Shown: in pieces, positions 10,065 through 18,290 of the stretch | How positions within the stretch are numbered: the first letter of the stretch is position 1 | Layout: the number at the start of each line of letters is the position of its first letter | Assembly: GCA_016718805.1 (NCBI GenBank) | Contig: JADKCP010000003.1 | Span: 62,001-126,000, forward strand | Direction: 5' to 3' | Source: Bacteroidota bacterium | Lineage (GTDB): Bacteria > Bacteroidota > Bacteroidia > UBA4408 | DNA length: 64,000 nucleotides | Notes under the pieces: model-generated | What the model was told of the DNA's origin: nothing | Seen by the model: only the letters and a program-made list of their open reading frames with translations | Database searches by the model: none | Program-made: the position numbers and the translations under genes

Positions 10065-10668
10065 TACAGACGTAAAATCGGCGTTCGAATTTTTCGATAA
10101 ACTCGGAATAAAGTTCTTTGTAAGAATGCTGATAGATGTGATTTCTGTAACCGTTTTAATTCGTTTTGTTTATTATCCAATTTATAAAAAGAAGGATTTT
10201 TTCTTTACCTTTTTTCTATTCAATGTGGTAATTTTTATCTTGACTTATTTGCTTAATAAGGTTGATTTATCAATGGGTGCGGCTTTCGGTTTATTTGCTG
10301 TTTTTTCATTGCTGCGCTATCGCACCGAAAATATTTCAGCAAAGGATATGACATACCTTTTTACCGTAATTGCAATGGGGCTTATCACTTCAGTAAATAA
10401 AGGAACCTATTTTGAAACCTGTTTAATAAATACAATTATTATTCTTTTCGCATTTTTTCTCGATGGTAATATGTTAGTTAAGAATGAAAAATCGCAAATT
10501 GTTTATTTCGAAAAAATTGATCTAATTCAACCACAAAAGGAAGCCGAACTTATTGCCGATTTAAAGCTTAGAACCGGTCTCAACGTGCATAAAGTAAGTA
10601 TCAATGCTATCGATTTTTTAAAGGATACAGCCGAACTTACGGTGTATTATTACGATGTAAAATCTTAA
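10039..10668 (+). CDS. DUF4956 membrane protein
   Basis: 209 residues. About four transmembrane helices lie within residues 25-150 (for example VISVTVLIRFVYY, FFFTFFLFNVVIFILTYLL, FETCLINTIIILFAFFL), with a conserved SLLRYRTENI loop between helices. A soluble alpha/beta C-terminal domain follows (about 155-209). DUF4956 proteins commonly sit beside VTC-domain genes and are proposed to act with them at the membrane, though the function is unproven. The ATG at 10039 overlaps the VTC gene by 26 bases; an in-frame ATG at 10057 gives an 8-base overlap and is equally credible. Either way translation is probably coupled. Confidence 0.85.
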   Translation: MLLQQVMNDTDVKSAFEFFDKLGIKFFVRMLIDVISVTVLIRFVYYPIYKKKDFFFTFFLFNVVIFILTYLLNKVDLSMGAAFGLFAVFSLLRYRTENISAKDMTYLFTVIAMGLITSVNKGTYFETCLINTIIILFAFFLDGNMLVKNEKSQIVYFEKIDLIQPQKEAELIADLKLRTGLNVHKVSINAIDFLKDTAELTVYYYDVKS

Positions 10669-11378
10669 TGAGCCTTCAACAATTAAAACCATTTCGATTT
10701 TTTGTTGCGACCTTCTGTTGTTTTTTATACGCAGGATGCAATAATTTTGTACTAGCACAACAAAGTGATTTTGGAGCATGGGCAACGTTGAGTCTTGAAA
10801 AAAAATTGAAACGAAATTTCTCAGCTACACTATCCGAAGAGATTCGTTTTTTTCAAAATTTACAGCGGTTTAATTTGGCCTATACCAATGTAGGACTTAG
10901 TTATAAATTAAACAAGGCAATAAAATTTAGTGCTGTGTATCGTTTCATACAAAAATCGCGCGACGAAAACACCATAAGTTGGAGACATCGTATTTACGTC
11001 GATCTTCAAATTAAACAAAAGTATTATCCGATTACCATTGCATACCGAACTCGTTTACAAAGTCAAGTACGAGACTTTTATACCAGTGATGACGGTAAAA
11101 TTCCGGAACGTTATTGGAGAAATAAGTTGGATTTGCGCTACGAAATTGGCTATGGTTTTTCACCCTATATAGCCGCTGAATTTCGCTACCAGTTTAAAAA
11201 CGATCGAAACATAGAAGCAAATAATAAATTCAATAGAGGACGCTATTATCTGGGTGTTCAATATCAGTACACTGAAGCCAAAACCTTCGATTTATACTTT
11301 ATGAATCAACGCGAATTCAACGTAAATAATCCGGAAAGAAATTACATTATCGGACTAGAATATGCTTATTCTTTTTAG
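10668..11378 (+). CDS. DUF2490 outer-membrane beta-barrel-type protein
   Basis: 236 residues. A signal peptide runs to about residue 31 (FVLAQ). The mature part alternates hydrophobic and polar residues as in outer-membrane beta strands, with the DUF2490 features 'DFGAWATLSLEKKL', 'WRHRIYVDLQIK', 'RYWRNKLDLRYEIGY' and a terminal aromatic residue (YAYSF). The start overlaps the DUF4956 stop by one base (TAATG). Its place at the end of the VTC operon suggests an envelope component of the same system, perhaps a porin or an anchor. No function is established for the family. Confidence 0.75.
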   Translation: MSLQQLKPFRFFVATFCCFLYAGCNNFVLAQQSDFGAWATLSLEKKLKRNFSATLSEEIRFFQNLQRFNLAYTNVGLSYKLNKAIKFSAVYRFIQKSRDENTISWRHRIYVDLQIKQKYYPITIAYRTRLQSQVRDFYTSDDGKIPERYWRNKLDLRYEIGYGFSPYIAAEFRYQFKNDRNIEANNKFNRGRYYLGVQYQYTEAKTFDLYFMNQREFNVNNPERNYIIGLEYAYSF

Positions 11379-11381
11379 CAA

Positions 11382-11858
11382 TTATTTTTCAATCAACACC
11401 ACTGCATAAGCACTTACACCTTCTTCTCGACCTACATAGCCAAGCTTTTCAGTAGTGGTTGCTTTTATTGAGATAGCTTCTTCAGGTATTCCCATAACAG
11501 CTGCTAGTACCGATTTCATTTTAGGAATATGTGGATTTATTTTAGGAACCTGCAAGCAAATAGTTGAATCAATATTTCCTATTTCATATCCTTTTTCACG
11601 AATTAAGTCAACCACTTTTTTCAATAGAATTTTACTATCTATTCCTTTAAATTCAGATGCTGTATCAGGAAATTGAAAACCAATATCACGCAAATTAGCA
11701 GCTCCTAATAAGGCATCACAAATTACATGTATCAGCACATCTGCATCGGAATGACCATATGCTCCTTTGTGATGTTCTATTTTAATTCCTCCCAGCCAAA
11801 AATCCTGCTGCTCTCTTAATTGATGTACATCAAAGCCAAATCCAACTCTAGTTTTCAC
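11382..11858 (-). CDS. ispF: 2-C-methyl-D-erythritol 2,4-cyclodiphosphate synthase
   Basis: 158 residues, the normal length. IspF cyclises 4-diphosphocytidyl-methylerythritol 2-phosphate in the non-mevalonate isoprenoid pathway. Metal-binding D10 and H12 are in GFGFDVHQL, followed by the conserved HSDADVLIHVICDALLGA and DIGFQFPD segments and the C-terminal 'KATTTEKLGYVGREEGVSAYA'-type region. It lies downstream of porV on the same strand but behind a terminator hairpin. It converges with the DUF2490 gene with only 3 bases between stops. Confidence 0.97.
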   Translation of the reverse strand: MKTRVGFGFDVHQLREQQDFWLGGIKIEHHKGAYGHSDADVLIHVICDALLGAANLRDIGFQFPDTASEFKGIDSKILLKKVVDLIREKGYEIGNIDSTICLQVPKINPHIPKMKSVLAAVMGIPEEAISIKATTTEKLGYVGREEGVSAYAVVLIEK

Positions 11859-11879
11859 AGTTTATGTTTTGTATAAAAT

Positions 11880-11913
11880 AAAAAGGTCATCCTGCGTTGC
11901 TGCTGAATGACCT
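11880..11913 (-). terminator. Terminator hairpin after porV
   Basis: Read on the minus strand, AGGTCAT (11913-11907) pairs with ATGACCT (11890-11884) and is followed by a T-rich tail (TTTTATTTTAT). It lies between porV and ispF. Confidence 0.65.
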
Positions 11914-11933
11914 GTGAATATTATTTCCTATTC

Positions 11934-13190
11934 TTAATTTGATTCTTCTAAAGGAACGTCTTTACTGGCGGCCTTTTTATCGAAGTTAAATAACAAAGTA
12001 AAACGCAAGGTATTTTGCAGTGGGTTATTTTGAACGGTTGGAATTAAGTAGGAAAAATCCAATCCAAAAGCACTGTATTTAACCCCAACTCCAAGTGTAA
12101 AGTACTTTCTGTTTCCTTTAGTTGCAGCTTCATTAAAATATCCTGCACGTATAGCCAATAAATTGTCATACCAATATTCTAATCCTCCTGCAAGTGTAAC
12201 TTCTTTTAATTCTTCGCTTCCTCCACCCGGAGCGTCATTAAATGAACCCAACATTCCCGAAACAATTCCTCTATTGGGATCCTTCCCTTTTTCAATTTTT
12301 TTATTTCCGTCAGTATCATATAGAAAAGCACCGGTGCTATCGTAAGCGTACAAAGGAGCTGTAGGAGTAAGCAATTTACCTGCTTCAACAGTAAATGTTA
12401 TTGTATTGTATTCGTCAGCCAAAATTTTTAATCCCGCTCCCAAACGCATGTTAATTGGAATAAAATCACGCTGAGCAGTTTCGGTATAGGAAATCTTGGC
12501 GCCAATATTCGAAATATTTAATCCCACATTTACCACACTTTTCTTATCACCCAACTCAATTTTATCATTGTTATAAAATACAGAAATATCTGCAGCAACC
12601 GATCGTCCTACTTTGGTTGTACCGCTTGTAGTTGTTTGCCCGTTGGTTAAATCCGAAGAAATATAACGAACCGCTAATCCGCCCGAAAAATTATCAGATA
12701 ATTTACGTGCATAAGCTAAATCAAATGCCGATTCATGCGGTTTAAACGTACCGGTTTCTGTTCCGGTAATATCTGTAAAAGTGATATCTCCCAAAGAAAA
12801 ATACTTTAAAGAAGCAGCTAGCGTTTGATCTTTACCAACTTTGTAGTATCCTGTTAAGTAGGCTAAATTGATGTCATTTACTAAATTTCTTAGCCAAGGA
12901 GTATAAGATAAACTCATCCCAAATTTTTTATCAATGAACGCCAGTTTTGCAGGATTCCAATGAATTGAATTTGCATCTGGAGAGGTTGCAACTCCTGCAT
13001 CTCCCATTGCACCTGCTCTTGAATCTGGTCCAATCATTAAAAAAGGAACAGCCGTTGTTACGGTGTTCACCTGACCAGATAGTTGTGAGGTGGTTAATTT
13101 ACTGCTTTGGGAAAAGGCTAGCTGACTAACTGTTACACCTACCATTACTGCTAATCCCTTGAGCTTATTTTGTACCATTTTTATAAACAT
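11934..13190 (-). CDS. porV: T9SS outer-membrane shuttle protein PorV
   Basis: 418 residues. PorV is an outer-membrane beta-barrel protein that carries T9SS cargo from the translocon to the PorU sortase. After the signal peptide (ending AFSQ) comes the family signature 'FLMIGPDSRAGAMGDAGVATSPDANSIHWNPAKLAF', followed by barrel strands through a C-terminal 'LRFTLLFNF'. The start is MFIKM; a second Met at residue 5 is also possible. It sits 31 bases downstream of porU on the same strand, the arrangement found in Flavobacterium. A promoter-like element in the gap allows separate expression. Confidence 0.95.
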   Translation of the reverse strand: MFIKMVQNKLKGLAVMVGVTVSQLAFSQSSKLTTSQLSGQVNTVTTAVPFLMIGPDSRAGAMGDAGVATSPDANSIHWNPAKLAFIDKKFGMSLSYTPWLRNLVNDINLAYLTGYYKVGKDQTLAASLKYFSLGDITFTDITGTETGTFKPHESAFDLAYARKLSDNFSGGLAVRYISSDLTNGQTTTSGTTKVGRSVAADISVFYNNDKIELGDKKSVVNVGLNISNIGAKISYTETAQRDFIPINMRLGAGLKILADEYNTITFTVEAGKLLTPTAPLYAYDSTGAFLYDTDGNKKIEKGKDPNRGIVSGMLGSFNDAPGGGSEELKEVTLAGGLEYWYDNLLAIRAGYFNEAATKGNRKYFTLGVGVKYSAFGLDFSYLIPTVQNNPLQNTLRFTLLFNFDKKAASKDVPLEESN

Positions 13191-13201
13191 AATTAAGAAT
13201 G

Positions 13202-13209
13202 CAAATATA
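13202..13209 (-). promoter_or_regulatory. -7 promoter-like element ahead of porV
   Basis: Minus-strand TATATTTG, matching TAnnTTTG, 12 bases before the porV ATG and after the porU stop. The closeness to the start makes it less certain. Confidence 0.35.
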
Positions 13210-13221
13210 TATTATTTTGAA

Positions 13222-16200
13222 TTAGTTCAGGATCACCAATTTTTCAAACTTATCGGCTATACCTCCTGTTGAATCTATTGCTTTTAAGCGGTAAACATAA
13301 ACACCCTTTCCAATTTTATCACCAAAATCATCTAAACCATCCCAATGAATCGACTCTGAAGTAAATCCTTCAGTGCGCACAAATTGCTCAATTGTTTTTA
13401 TCAATTTCCCACTTACCGTAAAAATCTGAATCTGTACATTCATTCCATTATCTGCTTGATTGTGCTGAAAATAAAAATTTGTACTAGTTGTAAACGGATT
13501 AGGATAATTAAAAATTCGCTGCAATGCCAAACGAGCCGATTTTGATACAACAAACTCTGTTCGCGCAACCGAAGAATTATTATAGGTGTCCCATACCTTT
13601 AAACTTAAATCATGTTTACCTTCAGCTAAATTTGACAGTTGATAACGAATCGTTCCCTTTTGATAACTATCCAATTCAGCTTGATAATAGTCATTCAAAA
13701 CATAGGTTTTATCGCTGCTTAAATCGAGCATACTAACTATATCATGTCCAATACCGTTACCCACCGTATTAATTCCATTATCGTCTTGAACCTTCGCATA
13801 TAAAACCGGATTTTCGTTGGTTATTCCACCATTAATAAATTTGTCGTTATTGAGGTATAATTGAACCTGTGGACCTTCGTTGTCAGAGTTAATAGCGGAA
13901 GATACACCGCCTATTATAAAATTCTCATTATTGCCGCTAGCATCCGTTTCACCATTGTCGGCGTAATAGCTTAATCGACCTTTACCGAAATTTAATGCGA
14001 TGTCTTTAGGAACCACAAAGGTGAAACTAAAGTCACCATTTATTACACTAACTTTACCCTTATACACTATGCTTTTTTGTAAACGAAAATTCTTTTTAGG
14101 ACTATCACTATCATTGCCTTGTGTAGTAACTATTTTAGATTTATCAAAAACGGTAGGATAAATTAATCCGTTAAAGGAGCTCATTTTAGCACCGTTAATA
14201 TCTTGGATGTAGCCGGTAATCGTAATTTTACTTAGCGCCTTTACAGTATCGGCGTTTACCGAAATGCTTTGTGTGTTTAAGGTGCTGGTTACAACTGATT
14301 CTTTAGGATAGGCCAATTTTAATGCAGGATCACCCAACAAGGTAAAATTTCGGTGATTGGTGCTTGCTGATGACACGCTCGAATTTTTCGTAACCTTCGC
14401 AATGTCTCCCAATCGTGGCATTCCACCTGCAATTGGTTTAAAAGCATTTTTGTAAAAGTTATAATTCAATACAAAATTTGGGTTCGAATACACCAGTCTG
14501 GTGGTAGTTAATAGTCCAATACCACCACCGTTAGGATTTAATAATACATCCTCTCCGGCTGAAGTTCGCGCTGGATCATCGTAACGACTAAACTCACAGG
14601 TTGCAGTTACAAACAAAGGCAACTTTTTCACATTCCCCCAATCGTTAATTGTGCTAATATCAATCACACGTTCATGTGCCCAGCCGGTTTCTCCACCATG
14701 TCCGGTATAATTCATAATCAAAGCACCATTATCAATGCGTTGATTGATTGCCGCTGTAACATCCGGATAACGCTGACCTCCAGCAGTAGACATTTGTTTA
14801 AAGGCATCAAAATAAATTTTATCAATATTGATGTTTCGGTAATTAGTATCAACAAAAGTTGAAATGGTTTCGGCGTCCGATACGTGTGTATTGCCATCCT
14901 GATCATCGGCTACAAAACAAACTACATTTTTCCAATCGCCATTTATACTGGCATTTGATCCGTCAATCACTAAGGGTGTTTTTGTTTCATAATTAATCAC
15001 CTTATTTACCATTGCTTGTGCTTCTGAAACAGTTTTTGCAGGGAAACGCCCCACACCAATATCCATTAACTGAGCTAAACCATCACCTTCAGTATCATCC
15101 AATAAGCCATAAAAGTCATCCGTAACATACGATTTTGTAGGGTCGGTTGAATTATCAGATTGATAGGTAGGGATAAAGTTTGAATTGGTGGAAGTATTTC
15201 TTGTTTTATTATCATAAGATCCATCACCAAATAACAATAAGTATCTGGGTAATTCAGAGGCAGTGGTCGCTCTGTCATAAAACATTTTTGTGAAGTGTTT
15301 TAAAGCAGAAATGTCTTGTTTACCAGAAGAAAATTCATTGTAAATTTCTTGAGGGGTTACAACTACAGCTGATAAGGTATCGTGTATTTTGTGAAAATCG
15401 GCCAATCTTTGAGCTTCATTTAAAAACAAAGGATGACTTATAATAATCATATCAGCTCCAATAAAATTGTGTAAATTTTGGTTGGATATTCTCCCTACAC
15501 CATGTGGAGTTAAGTATCCTGAATTTGTAAAAGCAATAAATTCTCTTAATTGATCTGTTGCTAATTTAAAATTACCGGTAGTTCCATTATAATTTACAAC
15601 CTGCAGTTTTACATTAGTTAGATCAGTAACATCCCAAATTTTATCAGTACTTGTTATATTGCTCACATAAAATTCACCAATGTTTCCAATTCCATAGGAT
15701 GTAGCATCACGAAACAATAATTGGCTGCCTGTCATGGCTAAATATCTTCGTGCATTTAATTCAATATAATTTAACCAACCACTTGCAGAAATTGCTCCTG
15801 GTGACTTACTAAAATTAACATCAACAGTAAGGTTTGCTGAATTGGGTTGAAAGCTAATGCTACCATTCGCAGGTAATGCATAATCGCAATAGTAGCAAGA
15901 GGTGTTAACAGCAGGAGGAGTTAAATCAAGGGCTCCATTTTGGCAAGTAATTGAAAAAGTGGAACTCGGAGCTGATTGACCCATTACATCAGCTTTTAGA
16001 TATACATTTTTGGTTAAATCAATATTTGGGAAATTAAAAGGGAATGAATAATTAGTAACGATTCCAAAATTTTCACCGTACCAATTTCTACCAGTTTTAA
16101 TAAAGTTAACAGATTCCTGTTCATGAAAAGCATAATCGTCAAAACTAGTTATGGTATGTGTGGCAGGATTATTATCGGATAACTGAAGTTGAATTCGCTT

Positions 16201-17067
16201 GCCGTTATTAGCATTATAGGTTAGGAAATAGTAATTCGTGTCTGAGTAAAAATTTAACTCGTGGTGAAATTGATGATCGGCTGCTGAATAATTCCAACGG
16301 GTTGTTCCTTGACCATAAAACAAAATATAATCGGTGCTATCAAACTTAAAATCGGCTTCGCCGGCCAACTCAATGGCATTTTCCTGTAAATCATCATAAC
16401 GAAATACTGAATTGTTATAACTGAGCATTTTTCCACCATTGCCATATAACTGTAAATGTTTTGGATTAATTGAATCAACCGGGATACCCAAACTTTTTAA
16501 AAAAGTATAGCTTAGTTTGTAAACACCATCGTTTGTTACTCCAATTTTAAACCAATCACCTTGAGCTAAAACAGAATTAGCGGCATAAGTAAATGAAAGT
16601 TTTTTTTGTGAGCCATTACTCACCGGTATTATATCAAGTTTAAAATGAACTACTTTATCAATTCTACCTGTACTTTCATTTTTTTGCAATGGAATTATTG
16701 AAATTACTGCTTTTGGTTGTTTGCGCTCATACTCTAAACTATACAAAGTACTTACTTGGGTGCCAATAACACTTGTTTTGGGTAGTAATTTTTGTTCTTC
16801 TTCTGACAGCGCCTCTGTTTTAATATCTGAAATTTGTACAGTAAATGAGTTAGTTGAAGAAGGCAAATCAATAGTTTCAATTAGCATTGGCAATAATTCA
16901 CTGCTATAACTTGCCCCATCAAAACTTAAAATTTGAATTTTGTCTGATGCGCCAACTTGTTCTGTTTTAGGAGCTCCCCACTTTAAATCATAGTTTTTAG
17001 TGAAATTGGCAAATGTTGTTAACGAAATTAAATAGGCAGTAATTGAGGTTAGATAAATCGGTTTCAT
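13222..17067 (-). CDS. porU: T9SS C-terminal signal peptidase / sortase PorU
   Basis: 1281 residues, typical for PorU. This surface-located gingipain-type (C25) cysteine peptidase removes the C-terminal sorting domain of T9SS cargo and attaches the protein to the surface glycolipid. The catalytic pair is visible: His790 in NYTGHGGETGWAHE and Cys824 in FVTATCEFSRYDDP. A signal peptide lies within the first 20 residues. The N-terminal third is beta-rich, and the C-terminus (FNYPNPFTTSTNFYF to KLVILN) resembles the FlgD-like or CTD fold known in PorU. It is followed by porV and diverges from the porP gene. Confidence 0.96.
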   Translation of the reverse strand: MKPIYLTSITAYLISLTTFANFTKNYDLKWGAPKTEQVGASDKIQILSFDGASYSSELLPMLIETIDLPSSTNSFTVQISDIKTEALSEEEQKLLPKTSVIGTQVSTLYSLEYERKQPKAVISIIPLQKNESTGRIDKVVHFKLDIIPVSNGSQKKLSFTYAANSVLAQGDWFKIGVTNDGVYKLSYTFLKSLGIPVDSINPKHLQLYGNGGKMLSYNNSVFRYDDLQENAIELAGEADFKFDSTDYILFYGQGTTRWNYSAADHQFHHELNFYSDTNYYFLTYNANNGKRIQLQLSDNNPATHTITSFDDYAFHEQESVNFIKTGRNWYGENFGIVTNYSFPFNFPNIDLTKNVYLKADVMGQSAPSSTFSITCQNGALDLTPPAVNTSCYYCDYALPANGSISFQPNSANLTVDVNFSKSPGAISASGWLNYIELNARRYLAMTGSQLLFRDATSYGIGNIGEFYVSNITSTDKIWDVTDLTNVKLQVVNYNGTTGNFKLATDQLREFIAFTNSGYLTPHGVGRISNQNLHNFIGADMIIISHPLFLNEAQRLADFHKIHDTLSAVVVTPQEIYNEFSSGKQDISALKHFTKMFYDRATTASELPRYLLLFGDGSYDNKTRNTSTNSNFIPTYQSDNSTDPTKSYVTDDFYGLLDDTEGDGLAQLMDIGVGRFPAKTVSEAQAMVNKVINYETKTPLVIDGSNASINGDWKNVVCFVADDQDGNTHVSDAETISTFVDTNYRNINIDKIYFDAFKQMSTAGGQRYPDVTAAINQRIDNGALIMNYTGHGGETGWAHERVIDISTINDWGNVKKLPLFVTATCEFSRYDDPARTSAGEDVLLNPNGGGIGLLTTTRLVYSNPNFVLNYNFYKNAFKPIAGGMPRLGDIAKVTKNSSVSSASTNHRNFTLLGDPALKLAYPKESVVTSTLNTQSISVNADTVKALSKITITGYIQDINGAKMSSFNGLIYPTVFDKSKIVTTQGNDSDSPKKNFRLQKSIVYKGKVSVINGDFSFTFVVPKDIALNFGKGRLSYYADNGETDASGNNENFIIGGVSSAINSDNEGPQVQLYLNNDKFINGGITNENPVLYAKVQDDNGINTVGNGIGHDIVSMLDLSSDKTYVLNDYYQAELDSYQKGTIRYQLSNLAEGKHDLSLKVWDTYNNSSVARTEFVVSKSARLALQRIFNYPNPFTTSTNFYFQHNQADNGMNVQIQIFTVSGKLIKTIEQFVRTEGFTSESIHWDGLDDFGDKIGKGVYVYRLKAIDSTGGIADKFEKLVILN

Positions 17068-17084
17068 TGGAATTTTTTGCTATT

Positions 17085-17092
17085 CAAAATTA
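17085..17092 (-). promoter_or_regulatory. -7 promoter element for porU
   Basis: Minus-strand TAATTTTG matches TAnnTTTG and ends 18 bases before the porU ATG. It shares the divergent intergenic region with the porP-side promoter. Confidence 0.5.
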
Positions 17093-17144
17093 TTAAAATT
17101 AATTGAAGTCGGTATTTAAAAGTGCTTTGAAATAAAAAAAATAC

Positions 17145-17152
17145 TATTTTTG
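17145..17152 (+). promoter_or_regulatory. -7 promoter element for the porP/sprF gene
   Basis: TATTTTTG matches TAnnTTTG. A TTTG at 17126-17129 could be the -33 box, although the 15-base gap is short. The leader to the ATG at 17292 would be about 135 bases. Confidence 0.4.
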
Positions 17153-17291
17153 CAAGAATGCTTTTTAAAAAAATGTTAATTCTTCACTGAATAACTAAAT
17201 TAAGAAACATTTATTGTGCATGAATGTTCGATATTTTTTTGCGTTGATGATTTTTATTTTTATCCTTTAATAGCAAGTGTTTCATAAGCAT

Positions 17292-18254
17292 ATGAAAAGT
17301 AAAATTTGGACTAAATTAAGTTGGATAGCTAGTGTTTTATTCATGAGCTTCTCTTCCTTGCAAGCTCAGGATATAGCTTTTTCTCAGTTTTATGCTAACC
17401 CACTTTATTTAAATCCCGCCTTCGCAGGGACTGCTAAGTGCCCTCGATTTGTAATGCATTACCGTAATGAATGGCCGGCACTTTACAAAACATTTATTTC
17501 TGGAAGTGTTTCATATGATCAGCATGTAGCTCCAATTTCTGGTGGTATTGGACTTTTAGTTACACAAGATAATGCAGGTGATGGGTCTCTAAAAACAACG
17601 AATGCTAGTGGAATTTACTCGTACCAATTAAATATTAATCGTAAGCTTTCTTTAAAAGCCGGAATACAAGCTACCTATTTTCAGAAACGACTTGATTTTG
17701 ACAAACTTCGATTTGGAGACCAAATTAACGATAGGAGTGGTTTCATTTATCCAACACAAGAACAAGCCGATCGGACTAGTAGGAGTGGTGTTGATTTTTC
17801 AGCAGGCGTTTTGGGATATAGTAAAAAATACTTTTTTGGTTTTGCTGCACACCACATCAATCAGCCTGACGAGTCTTTTGTAAAAGGACCTAGTCGATTG
17901 CCAATGAAACTAACCGGTCACGTAGGAGCAGTAATTCCTTTGAATGAAGATGCCGATATGTCGGTTTCTCCGAATATATTGTATCAAAAGCAAGCGAACT
18001 TTCAACAACTCAATTTAGGTATTTACCTTAAGAAAAGTGTTTTTGTAATTGGATTCTGGTATCGAAATAAGGATGCATTTATAGCTTTAGCCGGAATTCA
18101 AACACGTTATTTTAAATTTGGTTACAGCTATGATGTTACCATCTCAAAACTGAATAACTCAACCGGTGGCTCGCATGAAATTTCACTGGCCTTTCAAACA
18201 GATTGTAAACCTAAAAAGAAAAAGTTTCGTACAATAAGTTGTCCCGTATTTTAG
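17292..18254 (+). CDS. PorP/SprF-family T9SS outer-membrane protein
   Basis: 320 residues from the ATG at 17292, just before the signal sequence (MKSKIWTKLSWIASVLF to LQAQ). A GTG at 17277 would add five residues. The mature N-terminus has the family signature 'IAFSQFYANPLYLNPAFAGTAKCPR', then beta-barrel strands and a short Lys-rich tail. PorP/SprF proteins are outer-membrane partners of T9SS; many paralogues serve particular type B cargo, while the core PorP works with PorK and PorN. The position between porU and gldJ suggests a core or general role, but which paralogue this is cannot be settled here. Confidence 0.88.
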   Translation: MKSKIWTKLSWIASVLFMSFSSLQAQDIAFSQFYANPLYLNPAFAGTAKCPRFVMHYRNEWPALYKTFISGSVSYDQHVAPISGGIGLLVTQDNAGDGSLKTTNASGIYSYQLNINRKLSLKAGIQATYFQKRLDFDKLRFGDQINDRSGFIYPTQEQADRTSRSGVDFSAGVLGYSKKYFFGFAAHHINQPDESFVKGPSRLPMKLTGHVGAVIPLNEDADMSVSPNILYQKQANFQQLNLGIYLKKSVFVIGFWYRNKDAFIALAGIQTRYFKFGYSYDVTISKLNNSTGGSHEISLAFQTDCKPKKKKFRTISCPVF

Positions 18255-18269
18255 TTAGTATAAAAAAAT

Positions 18270-18277
18270 TACTTTTG
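18270..18277 (+). promoter_or_regulatory. -7 promoter element for gldJ
   Basis: TACTTTTG matches TAnnTTTG, 13 bases before the gldJ ATG. No convincing -33 box is seen. Confidence 0.4.
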
Positions 18278-18290
18278 TCAAACCAATAAA

